A DNA stretch of 64,000 nucleotides. It comes from Malania oleifera (Eukaryota; Streptophyta; Magnoliopsida; Santalales; Ximeniaceae). The stretch is taken from NCBI RefSeq assembly GCF_029873635.1, contig NC_080420.1, positions 51,289,457 to 51,353,456 of the forward strand, given 5' to 3'. The position numbers and the translations under genes are program-made. Below the pieces are notes generated by a model. It did no database searches. It worked only from the letters and a program-made list of their open reading frames with translations, and was not told the DNA's origin. Below, piece after piece: positions 32,926-43,859 of this stretch. The stretch's first letter is position 1, and each line of letters starts with the position of its first letter.

Positions 32926-33179
32926 TAAGTATAGGATATTTATGTAAAACTATTTGTTTTGTTATTTGAAAACTCATAACTATAGAACTTATGTTTTGGT
33001 GATATCCTAAATACTTTATACCCTAATATGAAATGCATTTTCTAAACTTTTGCTTAATGATCTTGCATGGAACATACAACAAGAGTTACAAAAGTTCCTA
33101 CCTCAAACACTCTTTACTACATTATAACTTTGTTGGATGTTCTTTGAGTTCTGTAAAGATATGTTAACATGGAACTACA

Positions 33180-34770
33180 AATTTGGTTCATTTTAAGCAC
33201 CAAGGTGTCCAATTCGAGCATATGAGGTTGAAGCGGAATGGGGTTAGTCCTGACACATCCATGACATTGAGCTTTATGTACCGGAGCTAACGGTGCCTAG
33301 AAATTCATCATAGATTGAAAATTATGCTCTTTGAGGTGAACTTAGTAAATTTAGTTCATTTTAAGCACCTGAGTGTCCAATTCTGGCATACATGGTCCAA
33401 ACTGAGTAGGCTCAATCCCGAAACATTTGTCACATTAACCAGGACATGCCAGAGCTGACAATGCCCAAAAACTTCTCCCAAATTGAAAATTATGTGCTTC
33501 GAGGCGAACTTAGTAAACTTAGTTCTTTTTAAGCACCCAAGTGTCCAATTCAAGTGTACAAGGTCTAAATTGAGTGGGCTCAGTCCCGACACATTCATCA
33601 TATTGACCTAGATGTGCCAGAACTGACAATGCCCAAAAACACCTCACCGATTGAAAATTATATGCATAGAGGCAAACTTAGTAAACTTGGTTCACTTTTA
33701 GCATGCAGGTGTCCAACTCAAGCATACAAGATCCAAACTGAATGGGGTCACTCCTAACACACCTGTGACATTGAACTCGACATGTCGGACCTGACGGTGG
33801 CCAAAAATTCATCCCTGATTGAAAATTATGCGCTTAGAGGCAAACATAGTAAACTTAGTTCATTTTAAGCACCTATATGTACAATTTATGCATACGAAGT
33901 CCAAAATGAATGGGGTCAATCCTGACATGTCCGCCACATTGACATGGATGTGCCGAAGCTGACGGTGCCCAAAAACTTATCCTCAATTGAAAATTATGTG
34001 CTTAGAGACGAACTTAATAAATTTAGTTCATTTTAAGTACCCAGATGTCCAATTTGGGCATACAAGGTCCAAACTAAGTGGTGTTAACCTCGGCACATCC
34101 GTCACATTGATCTGGACACGTCGGAGCTAATGATGCCCAAAATCTCTTCACCTAGAGCTCTTTTCCCTCTTAGAAGTAAAGTTAGAATACAAAAAAATTT
34201 AGTAAACTTAGTTCATTTTAAGCATCCCTATGTTCAATTCAGGCATACGAGGTCCAAACTAAATAGGTTCAGTCCCAACACGTTTATGACATTAAGCTCG
34301 ATATGCTGGAGTTGATGGTGCTAAAAAATTTATCCCCGATTGAAAATTATGCACTTAGAGGTGAACCTAGTAAACTTAAGTCATTTTAAGCACCTGGGGT
34401 GTCCAATTTGAGCATATGAAGTCCAAACTGAGTGGAGTCAGTCCCAACATGTCCATCACATTGACTTGGACGTGTCGGAGCTGATGGTGCCCATAAACTC
34501 ATCCCTGATTGAAAATTATGCACTTAGAGGCGAACTTAGTAAACTTAGCTCATTTTAAGCACCCATGTATCCAATTCGGGCATATGAGGTCCAAATTAAG
34601 TGGGGTCTGTCCCGACACGTCCGTCACATTGACCTAGACATGCTGGAGTTGACGGTGCCTAAAAACTCCTCCCTAGAAGCTTTTTGCCCACTTACAAGCA
34701 AAGTAAAAATACAAACAAAATTTAGTAAACTTAGTTTATTTTAAACATTTAGGTGTCTGAGTTGAGCATA
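33180..34770. repeat. 168-bp tandem repeat array, about 10 copies
   Basis: The phrase ttagttcattttaagcaccc recurs with its Ts at 33187, 33355, 33523, 33691, 33859, 34027, 34212, 34380, 34549 and 34735. Spacing is exactly 168 bp for the first six copies; two later intervals are 185-186 bp because of an extra ~17-bp stretch after the tagagct/agaagct motif. Copies diverge by substitution only otherwise. Confidence 0.9.
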
Positions 34771-35229
34771 CAAGGTTCAAATCGAGTGCGGTGACTTCTG
34801 ATTGATCAAACTTAGTTATTTAAAATTGTATCATCTTTTTTTTTTTTAACTACATCCAAATGTCCGATCGTTTTGTTATTATCAAGTCATTTATACTTAT
34901 AGCACGTATACATATATGTTAAAAAATCGTATACTAATTTTTTGCATAATTATTAGTTTGTAGAGTTTGCGACTATCACAACATCAGGACGATGCTAGGC
35001 ACTATAGTCGGATGTAGCTTTAATTTTGACTTTTTTTGTTTTCTTTGTTATCTGAACATAATAAATTTTTGTATTTTAATTTGAATTTGTATTTGAAAAT
35101 GTATTTGAATTTTGAATAATTTGTATTTCAATCTTGAATAATTTATGAATTTTTTAGTAATTCTGGTTTAATATTATGTATGCTTAATGTAATTACAGGT
35201 TTTTATAGGAATAATGAATGAAATAAAAA
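34771..35229. other. A/T-rich spacer between the two CACTA arrays
   Basis: No gene or repeat seen except a run of gaatttgtatttgaaaatgt-like short direct repeats at about 35080-35160. Confidence 0.5.
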
Positions 35230-35784
35230 AATTTATTTATTTTAAACTATTAGTGACGGTTTGAAAACTATCACTAATAACACCATTACAAAGCATTAGG
35301 GACGATTTAACATCCGTTACTAATAATGGACTATTAGTGATGGTTTCGAAACCATCACTACTATGTTCGCCATATAGTATTAGTGATGATTTAAAAATCG
35401 CCACTAATAGTCCATTATTTGTAATGAATTTAAAACCGTTACTAATAATGGACTATTAGTGATAGTTATTAAACTGTTACTAATAGCTGCGCCCGTGAGC
35501 ATTAGAGACGGTTTCAAAACCGTCACTAATAATGGACTATTAGCGACAATTTAAAAATAATTACCAATAATTGACTATTAGGGACGATTTTAAGCCGATA
35601 AAATGTAGAATTTATAGTGACGGACGTAGGCTATTAGTGACGACTTTATTCTGTCACTAATACTCCACTATTAGTGACAATTTGTTAAATTTCTCACTAA
35701 TAAGTATTAGTCACCGCAGATTTAGCAACTATCTGGAAATTGTCACTAATATTCAGGAAACCGTCACTAATACTTTTAGTGACG

Positions 35785-35834
<50 letters not shown>

Positions 35835-35955
35835 GTGATGGTTTAAAACCGTCACTAATAACCTTATTATTTTGTAGTGGGTTTAGAAAATCATCACGAA
35901 TACGACACTTTTAGTGACGAAATTGAAAGCATCACTAATACTTTCGTCATTAAAA
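35230..35955. repeat. subterminal array of TAGTGACGG/CCGTCACTA hairpins
   Basis: Repeated pairs such as ctattagtgacggttt..accgtcactaata, including actatcactaata, cgccactaata and accatcactac variants, spaced 40-60 bp. They end at the terminal repeat. The same motif builds the array at 4710-6190, so the two CACTA ends belong to related families. Confidence 0.85.
35787..35834. repeat. (ATT)n microsatellite
   Basis: About 16 units within the hairpin array. Confidence 0.95.
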
Positions 35956-35973
35956 ACTAGTTTTTTTGAAGTG
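35955..35973 (-). repeat. CACTA terminal inverted repeat, one mismatch
   Basis: Minus strand CACTTCAAAAAAACTAG against CACTACAAAAAAACTGA at 6413. Confidence 0.65.
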
Positions 35974-36933
35974 TTTACAGAGATGGAGATACACATATAT
36001 AGAAGAGTATTGAGGCCTATATTTGGATCTACATAGATTATGACTAGAATAAGGGATGACCCTTGCAATGAGGGATTTACATTTAAGGCTCATTCCTATA
36101 ATCTCTATAATTTTAATGACAGCTCACGCCAACACCCATGAGCTTATTTAAAGTGAGCTTTGACAAATCTTTCCATTCTTCAATTGCAACAAACTAAATG
36201 CTCAAAATTTTCACTTGCAACTTTTTCAAAATCGTTTTTTTTTTCTTCTACACCATCTCCATAAGCTCTACTTTGATAAATGATTGTAGAAACTCTGGTG
36301 AAAAATTTCTTCTTGAACATCTTCTTCTTTAGCCAATCAGAATAAGAAGGAAACTTACAAATGTAAAATACAGGTGTAGGAAGAGGACTCAAAAACAGAG
36401 GCTCAAACGTTTATTGCACGGGATTTATGATAACTCAGCTGCCCTTGCTTTTAGTAGCTGCCATTTCATTTCGTTACATGGAATTGAATTCCATTTGAAA
36501 TACGTGATTGGCATTTATAAGCCTGTATGTCGGTTGCGGAGGGTGTAGTGCCGACTCAAGCATTAAATGCCGTACTAAGTCGCATGCTGCCCACTTGCAC
36601 GTACAGCCAAGGCCACAATCTCTATAGACACATTTTGTTTTATCACCTGATTCATATGCCAACGGGTTTATTGAGGTTTTTAGGATGATTGCGTGACATA
36701 TACGGTTTTTCATTGTTGTAGGTTCCATCGTTAACAAATTATACAAACTAAAGAAGTCAAACAAACATTTTGCAACAATCAAATAAGAAAAAAAAGAAAT
36801 GCAAACAAAGTTGTAGGTTCCAATTTTGATTGTTTTGTATTGAAGTTTGAGTGTTTAATTATCAATATAGGTTGAGTAGAGTAACGTAGAAACATGTTTC
36901 AATTTTGTTCAAGAAGATCATAGAAACTGCCTA
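35974..36933. other. unassigned; two minus-strand open frames not recognised
   Basis: Minus-strand frames 36782-36474 (102 codons) and 36392-36180 (70 codons) lie head to tail. The first has CVYRDCGLGCTCKWAACDLV, a Cys-rich stretch; the second has PSYSDWLKKKMFKKKFFTRV and ends in LVCCN with a stop. I recognise neither, see no splice-site pair I would trust, and find no LTR or transposon terminus. This is the likeliest place in the window for non-transposon host DNA, but it may be chance. Confidence 0.3.
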
Positions 36934-37676
36934 TGGTGGGTGGAGTTTTCTTATGGCATCCATAAGCTTCCAACTTCCACAAGACCACTCAAAATTCTAT
37001 AGAGGAGATGGAATTGCAAAAACCCTGACTAGGAGGATCCATGATGCTATTGGGTGTCCCTCCTTGTAGGGCCCATGACTAGGAAAGTTTTTTTTTTGTT
37101 TTTAATATTTTGTTTGGCTTCTCAAGAAGTCTGTCTGGGCATGCCCAGCTGTTCCTAGAGAGCTTCTCCCTTCCCATTCGTACCAGCCCTCACGCCTACA
37201 GCAGTGGCCGGTCGTCTTCTCCGCAAGCCTAACGCGCAGCAAGCTGCCGTCCCTCCATTCTGATTTCCACTCACTGCACTTCTCTGCAAGCCTTACGCAC
37301 AGCAAGCTGTAGCCCCTGGTTTTAGCCTTGCTCCATCAAGTAAAAGGGTTTATTAATAGCATATTGAATTTTTTCGGTTGTGCTTATATATTGTGCTCTA
37401 TTTTTTTGTTGGATCTTGGAGCTTTTTCTCAATATTTAGTGAGCTTATTCATCTTTCTACATTTGTTATACACTTTTGTGTATTTCTAAGACTTGTGACT
37501 TTTGTATCTACTTTGTACGAACCTTGATGATAGTAGATTTGAACTGTCGTGTCCCATCGACGTACCTCAATATTTTAGGGAGCCGCGTTAAATTTCTTAT
37601 GTCTCAATTTAGTTATTTATTTTTATTATACCAATGACTTATTTGTGGGCATCATTCTTTTTTTTTTCCCCCAACA
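36934..37676 (+). repeat. presumed 5' LTR of the outer Tork/Tnt1-like copia
   Basis: The right end is firm: cccaaca at 37676 followed by the PBS. The left end, near tgggtggagttttc at about 36934, is a guess. Inside are two related ~35-bp stretches (37218-37252 and 37283-37317; gcaagcct.acgc.cagcaagctg). Confidence 0.45.
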
Positions 37677-37678
37677 AA

Positions 37679-37691
37679 TGGTATCAGCACC
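37679..37691 (+). other. primer-binding site
   Basis: TGGTATCAGCACC, initiator Met-tRNA type with one change (GAGC to GCAC), 2 bp after the LTR. Confidence 0.75.
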
Positions 37692-37719
37692 GTGTTCTTT
37701 GGACTCATTAGGATTGTGT

Positions 37720-38520
37720 AAATAATGGTTGGTAATGGTTATCATATGATTAGCTTCAATGAAAGCAATTGGGTAACTTGAAAAACAAAAATAAGATCTT
37801 TTATTTTACAAAGATTTGGATGGACCTATCGAGGGTGATAGCCGAAAGCCTCAAAACATGAGTAATGATGAGTGGAATATGCTTAATAGAAAAGTCGTTG
37901 CTGGAGTGACCATAGTTTTTTTCATCATGTTTCTACCAAAACTTCGACATATGAATTGTGGAATTAGAGGGTCTTTATGATAGAAAGACGGCTACAAATA
38001 AAGTTTCTCTTTTTTCGAAAATTGGTGAACTTGAAATATATATAAAGATGGTGGTCTTATTACCGAGCATTTTAATGAAAAGAAAAATATTATCAATCAA
38101 CTTGCTACTATGATATAGTTTTTGATGATGAGTTGCAAGCCCTAATGCTTCTGGCTCCTTGGCAGAAAGTTGGGAGACTTTGGCTGTGACAGTTAGTAAT
38201 TCGGTTCCTGATGGAATTGTTAGTATGAACCAAGTAACTAGTAACTTGCTGAATGAAGAAATAAGAAGAAAATCAGATGACTCTTCTCATTTAAAGACAC
38301 TTGTGACAGAAAATCAGAGGAGAGGTAGAAGCAAGAGTAGATCTCCTCACCATAATGATAAATCAAGAGGCCAGTCTAACTCAGTTTCAAAAAAGGTTCA
38401 CTATTGTCATAAAAAAGGGCATATAAAGTAGGTGTGTAGAAAATTGAAATTCACGGAGCAAAACAAAAAAATTTTTTTTTTTAGAAAAAGCATGAAGACA
38501 CTACTTTAGTTGCATTTGAT
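37720..38520 (+). pseudogene. gag: outer copia gag with CCHC knuckle
   Basis: Frames give FNESNWVTWKTKIRSFIL (37760), LWNSLASLYDRKTATNK-like text (37950), LVNLKYKDGG (38020), EHFNEFKNIINQLATM (38060) and, in the open piece 38159-38431, SWETLAVTVSNSVP, RSKSRSPHHNDKSRG and VHYCHKKGHIK, the zinc knuckle. Several single-base frame changes and a stop at 38429 break it. This resembles the Tork/Tnt1 copia gag. Confidence 0.7.
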
Positions 38521-39034
38521 GGTGATCTTATGGTTGTTTCTGATGAAAGTTGCATTAATTTGACAAGAAAAGAGACTAATTTGGTTATTGATTCCAGTGC
38601 ATCATTCCATATAACTTCTCGGGAAGATTTCTTCACTTCCTATTTCAAAGGAAGTTATGGAGTTGTTCAGATGGGAAATGGAGGTTTATCAAAAATTATT
38701 GGCATGGGAAATGTTTGACTGGAAACAAATCTTGGATGCAAGTTGGTGTTCAAAGATGTGAGACATGTACTAGACATTCGGCTAAATTTAATATCTATCA
38801 AAAAGCTTGATGATAAAGGGTTTGACAACCATTTTGGTAATGGAAAATGGAAGCTCATGAAGGGTAATTTGGTGGTGGCTAAAGGCAAGAAGATTAGTAC
38901 ACTTTAAATGATGCAAGTTAAAATCGGTAATAGTGTTGTGAATGCAATTGAGAGTCACTCTTCCACCGATTTGTGGCATAAGCTACTTAGACACACGAGT
39001 GAAAAAGGAATGCAAATTTTGTTCAAAAAGAAGT
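38521..39034 (+). pseudogene. outer copia protease and pre-integrase, split by insertion
   Basis: 38530-38718 has NLVIDSSASFHITSREDFF (the protease DSGAS site, reading DSSAS), then MGNGGLSKIIGMGNV. Past a stop, FKDVRHVLDIRLNLISIKKL, KLMKGNLVVAKGKK and TDLWHKLLRHTSEKGM (the pre-integrase His motif) follow up to 39034. There a complete SIRE-type copia interrupts it. The reading resumes at 49642. Confidence 0.75.
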
Positions 39035-40937
39035 TGTTGGCCTAGTATGACTTTTCAATCTTATTTTAGCGATAACAAATAAAGGATGATTTAATATGTG
39101 TTGGTTAAGTGGTGATGTTTTAGAAAGACAAAGTTCAAGAGAAAAGCAATGGAAAGATTGAGGACTCTAAAAGCCACCTTCATATGAAGAGTGATCCAAA
39201 AGAAGCTCAAGCAACACCAACATGAGTGAAGTACATGTGGAAACTTAAAGCTAACTAATGCTCGAGTCAAAAGGGACATAAGGCAAAATATCATGGAAGG
39301 CTTGAAGATTAGAGTTTTAGGCTTTAAGAACAATATTGTAAGTACTTCATGTTTAAATATCTCATGAAATATTTTGAAGCTCTTTAGGTGTAATTATGAA
39401 CTTAGCGACCTTATTTCAAACCTCAAAAAATGTTTTATAAATTATCAAAGCAAGAGAGCAAAGAATTTTTAAAAACTAAAATGAAAATAAGAAAAGTGAC
39501 TGCCCAGAAGAATGAACTGATATTCCAAAAGACTAAAGTATTGCTTCAAAGGACTGAAGTTTAACTTCAGTTTCCTAAAGAATTTCTTTAGAAGATTGAA
39601 GAATAAGTTCAGTCTGTTGAAATTTTTCCTAAAGGAATACAGAAGAGACAGTACACCCTTAGAAGACTAAACCCTCAGTTCAATCGTCTAACCCTATATC
39701 TAAACTAAATTTTTTTGTGTTTTAAGGTACTTTAGAAGATTGAACCTGACACTTTAGTCTACTGAACACTATTAACAACTAATTTTTTAAAAATTATTTT
39801 TAAATCCAAATAAAGGTTTTTTTCCCCCAAAATTTATGAAATCTTGGGAAATACTCTAAGTAATATTGGGCAACATGATATTACTTTTGAAAGCCTATAA
39901 ATAAATGGTTTTAGAAAATCAAACTTACCAAGATATTCAAAATCTGTTCATAAGCTTAAAGTCTTTCTGCTCTCTTTTGCTCTCATCCTTACACAACTAA
40001 TTTGCTGAGATTTCTGAAAGTGCTAGTCATTCTACACTGAGTTCTAATTGCTAATTCTCATTTGGAGAAGGAACTTGGTGAAATCTTACTTGAGCTTCAT
40101 TCTATTTCACTTTGATATTTGAATATTGAAGTATATTAGTGCTTTTAAATTTTACTAATCTGCTATTTGTGAGAGTGTTATTGTACACAAAGATTATTTC
40201 TTGTGTTCTTAAAGTGTATTGAAGATTCCAGGTTGTTGGATCGTTGGACCAAGCGTGGGGTTTCATTTGGAGAAGGATCTCTACCTTTAAAGAGGGACTT
40301 GTAACAGTTTGCTCCACCCGGAAAAGGAGTGTACTAGTGGAATCCTTGGGTGGTATTGCCCCGAGGCAAGGACGTAGGCTAGGGATAAGTTATACCTCGT
40401 AAAAATCTCGGTGTTTCGCTTTCCCTACTCTTTATTTTAAGCTTCTATATACATTGTGTTGTGTGTGTGCAAAGTGCAGGAAGCTGAGAACAAAAAATGA
40501 GATTAAAAGAAGACTCTTAATATAAGAAAGCATGTTTTGATTAAACTTTTGTGGAAACCCAAAAGGGAGTATGTTGTTTAATCATTTGCGGAAATCTTAG
40601 TTAAGAGAGTGCAAACAATTTCATTCAATACAAGGCTTACAAATATTCACATGGCTACAAACAAGCAAATATCTTGAGTTCTTGCAAAAACTTAAATTAC
40701 CAAAGAGCTGCATGCTATACCTTGTTTTGGTATTTTGTTGATCGATTGTTTTAGTTTTTGGTTGGTTGTTGGATTGCTTAAGTTTTGTTTACTTGTGTTA
40801 TAATTGGTTTGTGAGTTGATTTAAAAAGCTTTGCTGTGTATTTGATAAATTAACAAGAGATCAAATATTTCATAAAAAGAACTAAAATTTTAATAACCCA
40901 ATTCACCCCCCTTCTTGGGCCAACTCCTTCATTTTCA
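39035..40937 (+). repeat. 5' LTR of the inner SIRE-type copia
   Basis: 1903 bp from tgttggcctagtatg to ccttcattttca. It holds a block of aagactgaa / ttcagtcttctg-type motifs (39530-39775), TATA box (39896-39903), ggagaagg motifs, caaggacgtaggctagg and the tail ccaattcacccccc. Differences from the 3' LTR are scattered substitutions plus small indels. Confidence 0.9.
39896..39903 (+). promoter_or_regulatory. LTR TATA box
   Basis: GCCTATAAATAAATGG about 115 bp after the palindromic block; the 3' LTR equivalent at 48605 has decayed to tataatac. Confidence 0.7.
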
Positions 40938-40939
40938 AT

Positions 40940-40950
40940 TGGTATCAGAG
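40940..40950 (+). other. primer-binding site
   Basis: TGGTATCAGAG two bases after the LTR, initiator Met-tRNA type. Confidence 0.85.
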
Positions 40951-40994
40951 ATAGGTTATAGCAAATCTTAATTAGTAGCTATATAAAGATCTAG

Positions 40995-41969
40995 ATGACA
41001 CACGTAGGAGTAGCTCCATTTGGAGAGGGCCAATCCTCAACTAGACCACCCATCTTTTGTGGACTCAACTATACATTTTGGAAACAAAGAATGAGAATCT
41101 ACCTTCAAACCATGGATTGGAAAGCATGGAAGTTTACCACAAATGGTGACTTAATTCTTACAAAACTAGTAGATGGAAAAGAAGTACCTAAAGAAGAAAA
41201 AGACATGACTGAAATTGATCAAAAGATATTACAAGTAAACTCTAGTGCTATTAATGCCTTATATTGTGCCCTTGACATAAATGAGTTCAATCGAGTCATG
41301 GCTTGCAAACTAGCAAAAGAAATATGGGACAAACTAGAAGTAATTTACGAAGGCACCATTGATGTAAGAGATAATAGAATTGTCATGCTTACTAGTGAAT
41401 ATGAAACTTTTAGAATGAACTCGGATGAAGCTATCACAAGTATGTATACTAGGTTCACTCACATCATAAACTCCTTTAATGCCTTAGGAAAAAATTACTC
41501 AACTTATGAAATGATTCGAAAAATCCTTAAAGGTCTTCCACCCATTTGGGAACCTAAAGCCACGGCTATTACGGAAAGAAGAAACTTTAAGAATACTTCT
41601 CTTGATGAACTTATAGGATCTCTTCTCATCTATGAGATGGCTATGAATGAAAGAAATTCTAAAAACAAGAATAAAAAATTTATAGCCCTTAAGGCAGCAA
41701 AAGAAAGCTCTAGTGAAGAAGTGGAAGATACAAGTGACTTAGATGATGAAGAACTAGCATTCATTACTAAGAGGTTTGGAAGATTCTTTAAAAGAAACAA
41801 AAAGTTTGCTACAAAGTTTCAAGGGTTAAAATCTGAAAAAGGTGAAACTAGTAAAAAGGAAAATAAGAAAGAACCCCTACTGGTTACAATTGTAAAAAGG
41901 CTGGACATATTAAACCTGATTGTCCACAACTCAAAAAGGATGCCAAAAAGAAGAAAAAGAAGGCAATGA
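40995..41969 (+). CDS. gag: copia gag (DUF4219/UBN2), longest intact frame in the window
   Basis: 324 codons starting 45 bp after the PBS at the first Met (MTHVGVAPFGEG). Residues ~20-40 are PPIFCGLNYTFWKQRMRIYL, the copia gag N-terminal segment. Residues ~85-230 are the UBN2 domain (INALYCALDINEFNRVMACK, AKEIWDKLEVIYEGT, LPPIWEPKATAI). Residues ~235-255 are acidic (SSSEEVEDTSDLDDEELAF), then a basic stretch. A frameshift at about 41880 carries the frame past the first zinc knuckle, which reads in another frame as YNCKKAGHIKPDCPQLKK. So the capsid part is intact but the natural C-terminus is not. It forms cytoplasmic virus-like particles with the element RNA. Confidence 0.85.
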   Translation: MTHVGVAPFGEGQSSTRPPIFCGLNYTFWKQRMRIYLQTMDWKAWKFTTNGDLILTKLVDGKEVPKEEKDMTEIDQKILQVNSSAINALYCALDINEFNRVMACKLAKEIWDKLEVIYEGTIDVRDNRIVMLTSEYETFRMNSDEAITSMYTRFTHIINSFNALGKNYSTYEMIRKILKGLPPIWEPKATAITERRNFKNTSLDELIGSLLIYEMAMNERNSKNKNKKFIALKAAKESSSEEVEDTSDLDDEELAFITKRFGRFFKRNKKFATKFQGLKSEKGETSKKENKKEPLLVTIVKRLDILNLIVHNSKRMPKRRKRRQ

Positions 41970-42820
41970 AAGCTACTTGGGATGATACCAACTCAAGTGA
42001 ATCAGAGAATAAATCAAGTGAACAAGAAGTTGCCAACATATGCTTCATAGTGCACAATGATGAGGTAAATTCTTATTACAGTTCATCTAATGAATCAAGT
42101 GAAAGTCCGTGAAGCGATTCTTATGATAGTATGTCATCATACAAAGAAAAGCAAGCTAAACTTGTAAAAATCACAAAAAGGAACATTGCTTTAAAAGAAC
42201 AAAATGAATCACTCAAAAATCAACCTGAAACATTAAAATCAGTTCAAAAAGAAAAAGAATCACATATTAACGAACTTATGAAGAAGATAAATGACCTATA
42301 TCAAGAGACAGTTAAATTAAAAGTGAATGGTCAAAGTAAGAAAGACTTAGAAATAAAGGACCTTAGAGACAAAATTGAAGACAAAGAGAAAATCATATAC
42401 AATTTTACTAAAGGAAAGGAAAACTTTGAAAAGTTGTTAGGTAAACAGAAGATGTCATTAGACAACGAAGGAATTGGATTTAATGGAATTGAGGACAAAA
42501 AGAAAAAAGGTCTTTATATGAGATATTTTGTCAAAGAATCAAAATACTATGCAAGCATATCCTTAAACAACATCTATCAGCACACTACATGCTTCTTATG
42601 TAAGAAAAAGAGACACATTAAATTTGATTGTCCATTTAAAAGAAAGAATGTAAAAATAAAGAAAGTATGGAAAATTAAAGAAAACAAAAATGAATCAAAG
42701 GAGTCTAAGAAAGTTTGGATTCCTAAGAGTAACACATTGAATTCTTCTTGTAGGTTTGCCTTAGGACAACCACATCAAAAGAAAAATGGTACTTGGACAG
42801 TGGGTGTTCTAGGCACATGA
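41878..42820 (+). pseudogene. gag C-terminal part: knuckle, coiled coil, second knuckle
   Basis: After the frameshift the plus-strand reading gives the first CCHC knuckle, a Lys-rich stretch, an acidic spacer (ESENKSSEQEV), a stop near 42112, then the open frame 42131-42820. Residues ~1-120 there are strongly charged and heptad-like (coiled coil). Residues ~155-170 hold TCFLCKKKRHIKFDCPF, a second knuckle, followed by KKVWIPKSN, the linker to protease. The frame is lost at about 42785 in an A-run just before the protease motif. Confidence 0.8.
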
Positions 42821-43190
42821 CCAGAGATAGATCCAAATTCACCACACTTATGCTAAAAGATGGTGGATACATCACTTTTGGAGACAATGCTAAGGGCAAA
42901 ATCATTGGGACTGGTAAGATAGGTAAAGAACCTTCCCTCACCATTGATGATGTGTTATTAGTAGAATGGTTAAAGCATAATCTCTTAAGCATAAGTCAAT
43001 TAAGTGACAAAGGATTTGACGTAACCTTTAAACAAGATAAATATGTTGTTCAAAATAGAAAAAAACATAATATTCTCTTCACCGATCAAAGAATTGATAA
43101 TGTATATACAAACTTTGAAAAGATGAAATCTCAAAATATCACATGCTTAGTAACTATGAATGAGGCCAGTTGCTTATTCACCTAGATTTG
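42786..43190 (+). pseudogene. copia protease and pre-integrase
   Basis: WYLDSGCSRHMTRDRSKF begins at about 42789, with the active-site Asp-Ser-Gly intact; the gag frame is shifted by one base relative to it. Then DGGYITFGDNAKGKIIGTGK, LLVEWLKHNLLSISQLSDKGF and a decayed pre-integrase region up to MNEASCLFT and a stop at 43183. Confidence 0.8.
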
Positions 43191-43859
43191 TTTGGACCAA
43201 CTAGAACACAAAGTCTAGAAGGAAAGCAATATGCTTTACTCTTCTTAGCCTCAAAAGATGAAGCATGCAATATGCTAGTAAACTTGTGTAAAAGACTTCA
43301 AAAAGAAAAAAAGGTTATGGAATTTTGAACATAAGAAGTGATCAAGGAAGAAAATTCAATAATAAAGACATTGAAAAATTCTGCAATGAATATGAAATTA
43401 GACATAACCTTTCAGCACCAAGAACTCCACAACAAAATGGAGTTGTAGAAAGAAATAATGGAACCCTTCAAGAGATGACTTGGACAATATTAAATGAAAA
43501 CAAACTATCTAAATATTTTTGGGCTAAAGCAGTAAACACCATGTTATGTGATAAATAGAGTGTCTATAAGATCAAGTTTAAATAAAACTCCCAACGAACT
43601 ATGGAAAGGAAGAAGATCTAATATAGCTTACTTTCATGTATTTGAATGTAAGTGCTTCGTGCTTAATGACAAAGATGACTTGGGGAAATTTGATGCTAAG
43701 TTAGATAAGGGTATTTTCCTAGGATATGTAGGAAATAGGAAAGCATATAGAATCTACAATAAGAGAACGCTCAAAATTATGGAATCAATCCATGTAACGT
43801 TTGATGAAGCTAATCCTTATACTAAAACAATTCAAATTGAAGAGAAAGATGATTCTTAA
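43160..43859 (+). pseudogene. copia integrase, with internal deletion
   Basis: HLDLFGPTRTQSLEGKQYALL (first Asp; about 43170-43235) runs directly into DEACNMLVNLCKRLQKE: the middle of the core is deleted. Then 43325-43558 has IRSDQGRKFNNKDIEKFCNE (second Asp), LSAPRTPQQNGVVERNN (catalytic Glu) and LSKYFWAKAVNTM. 43548-43859 has NKTPNELWKGRRSNIAYFHVF and KFDAKLDKGIFLGYVGNRKAYRIYN, the integrase C-terminal module. Three frames are used. Confidence 0.8.

Larger units (their letters stand above)
30797..35973 (+). mobile_element. CACTA (En/Spm) transposon, 3' half
   Basis: Plus-strand order: C-terminal TNP2-like coding, a Transposase_24-like gene, a 168-bp tandem array, a hairpin array, and a terminal repeat (35955-35973) that reads cacttcaaaaaaactag on the minus strand, i.e. 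CACTACAAAAAAA with one change. The left half with the transposase core is missing: the Athila-like element sits at 30796 and no left terminus is visible. Confidence 0.8.
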
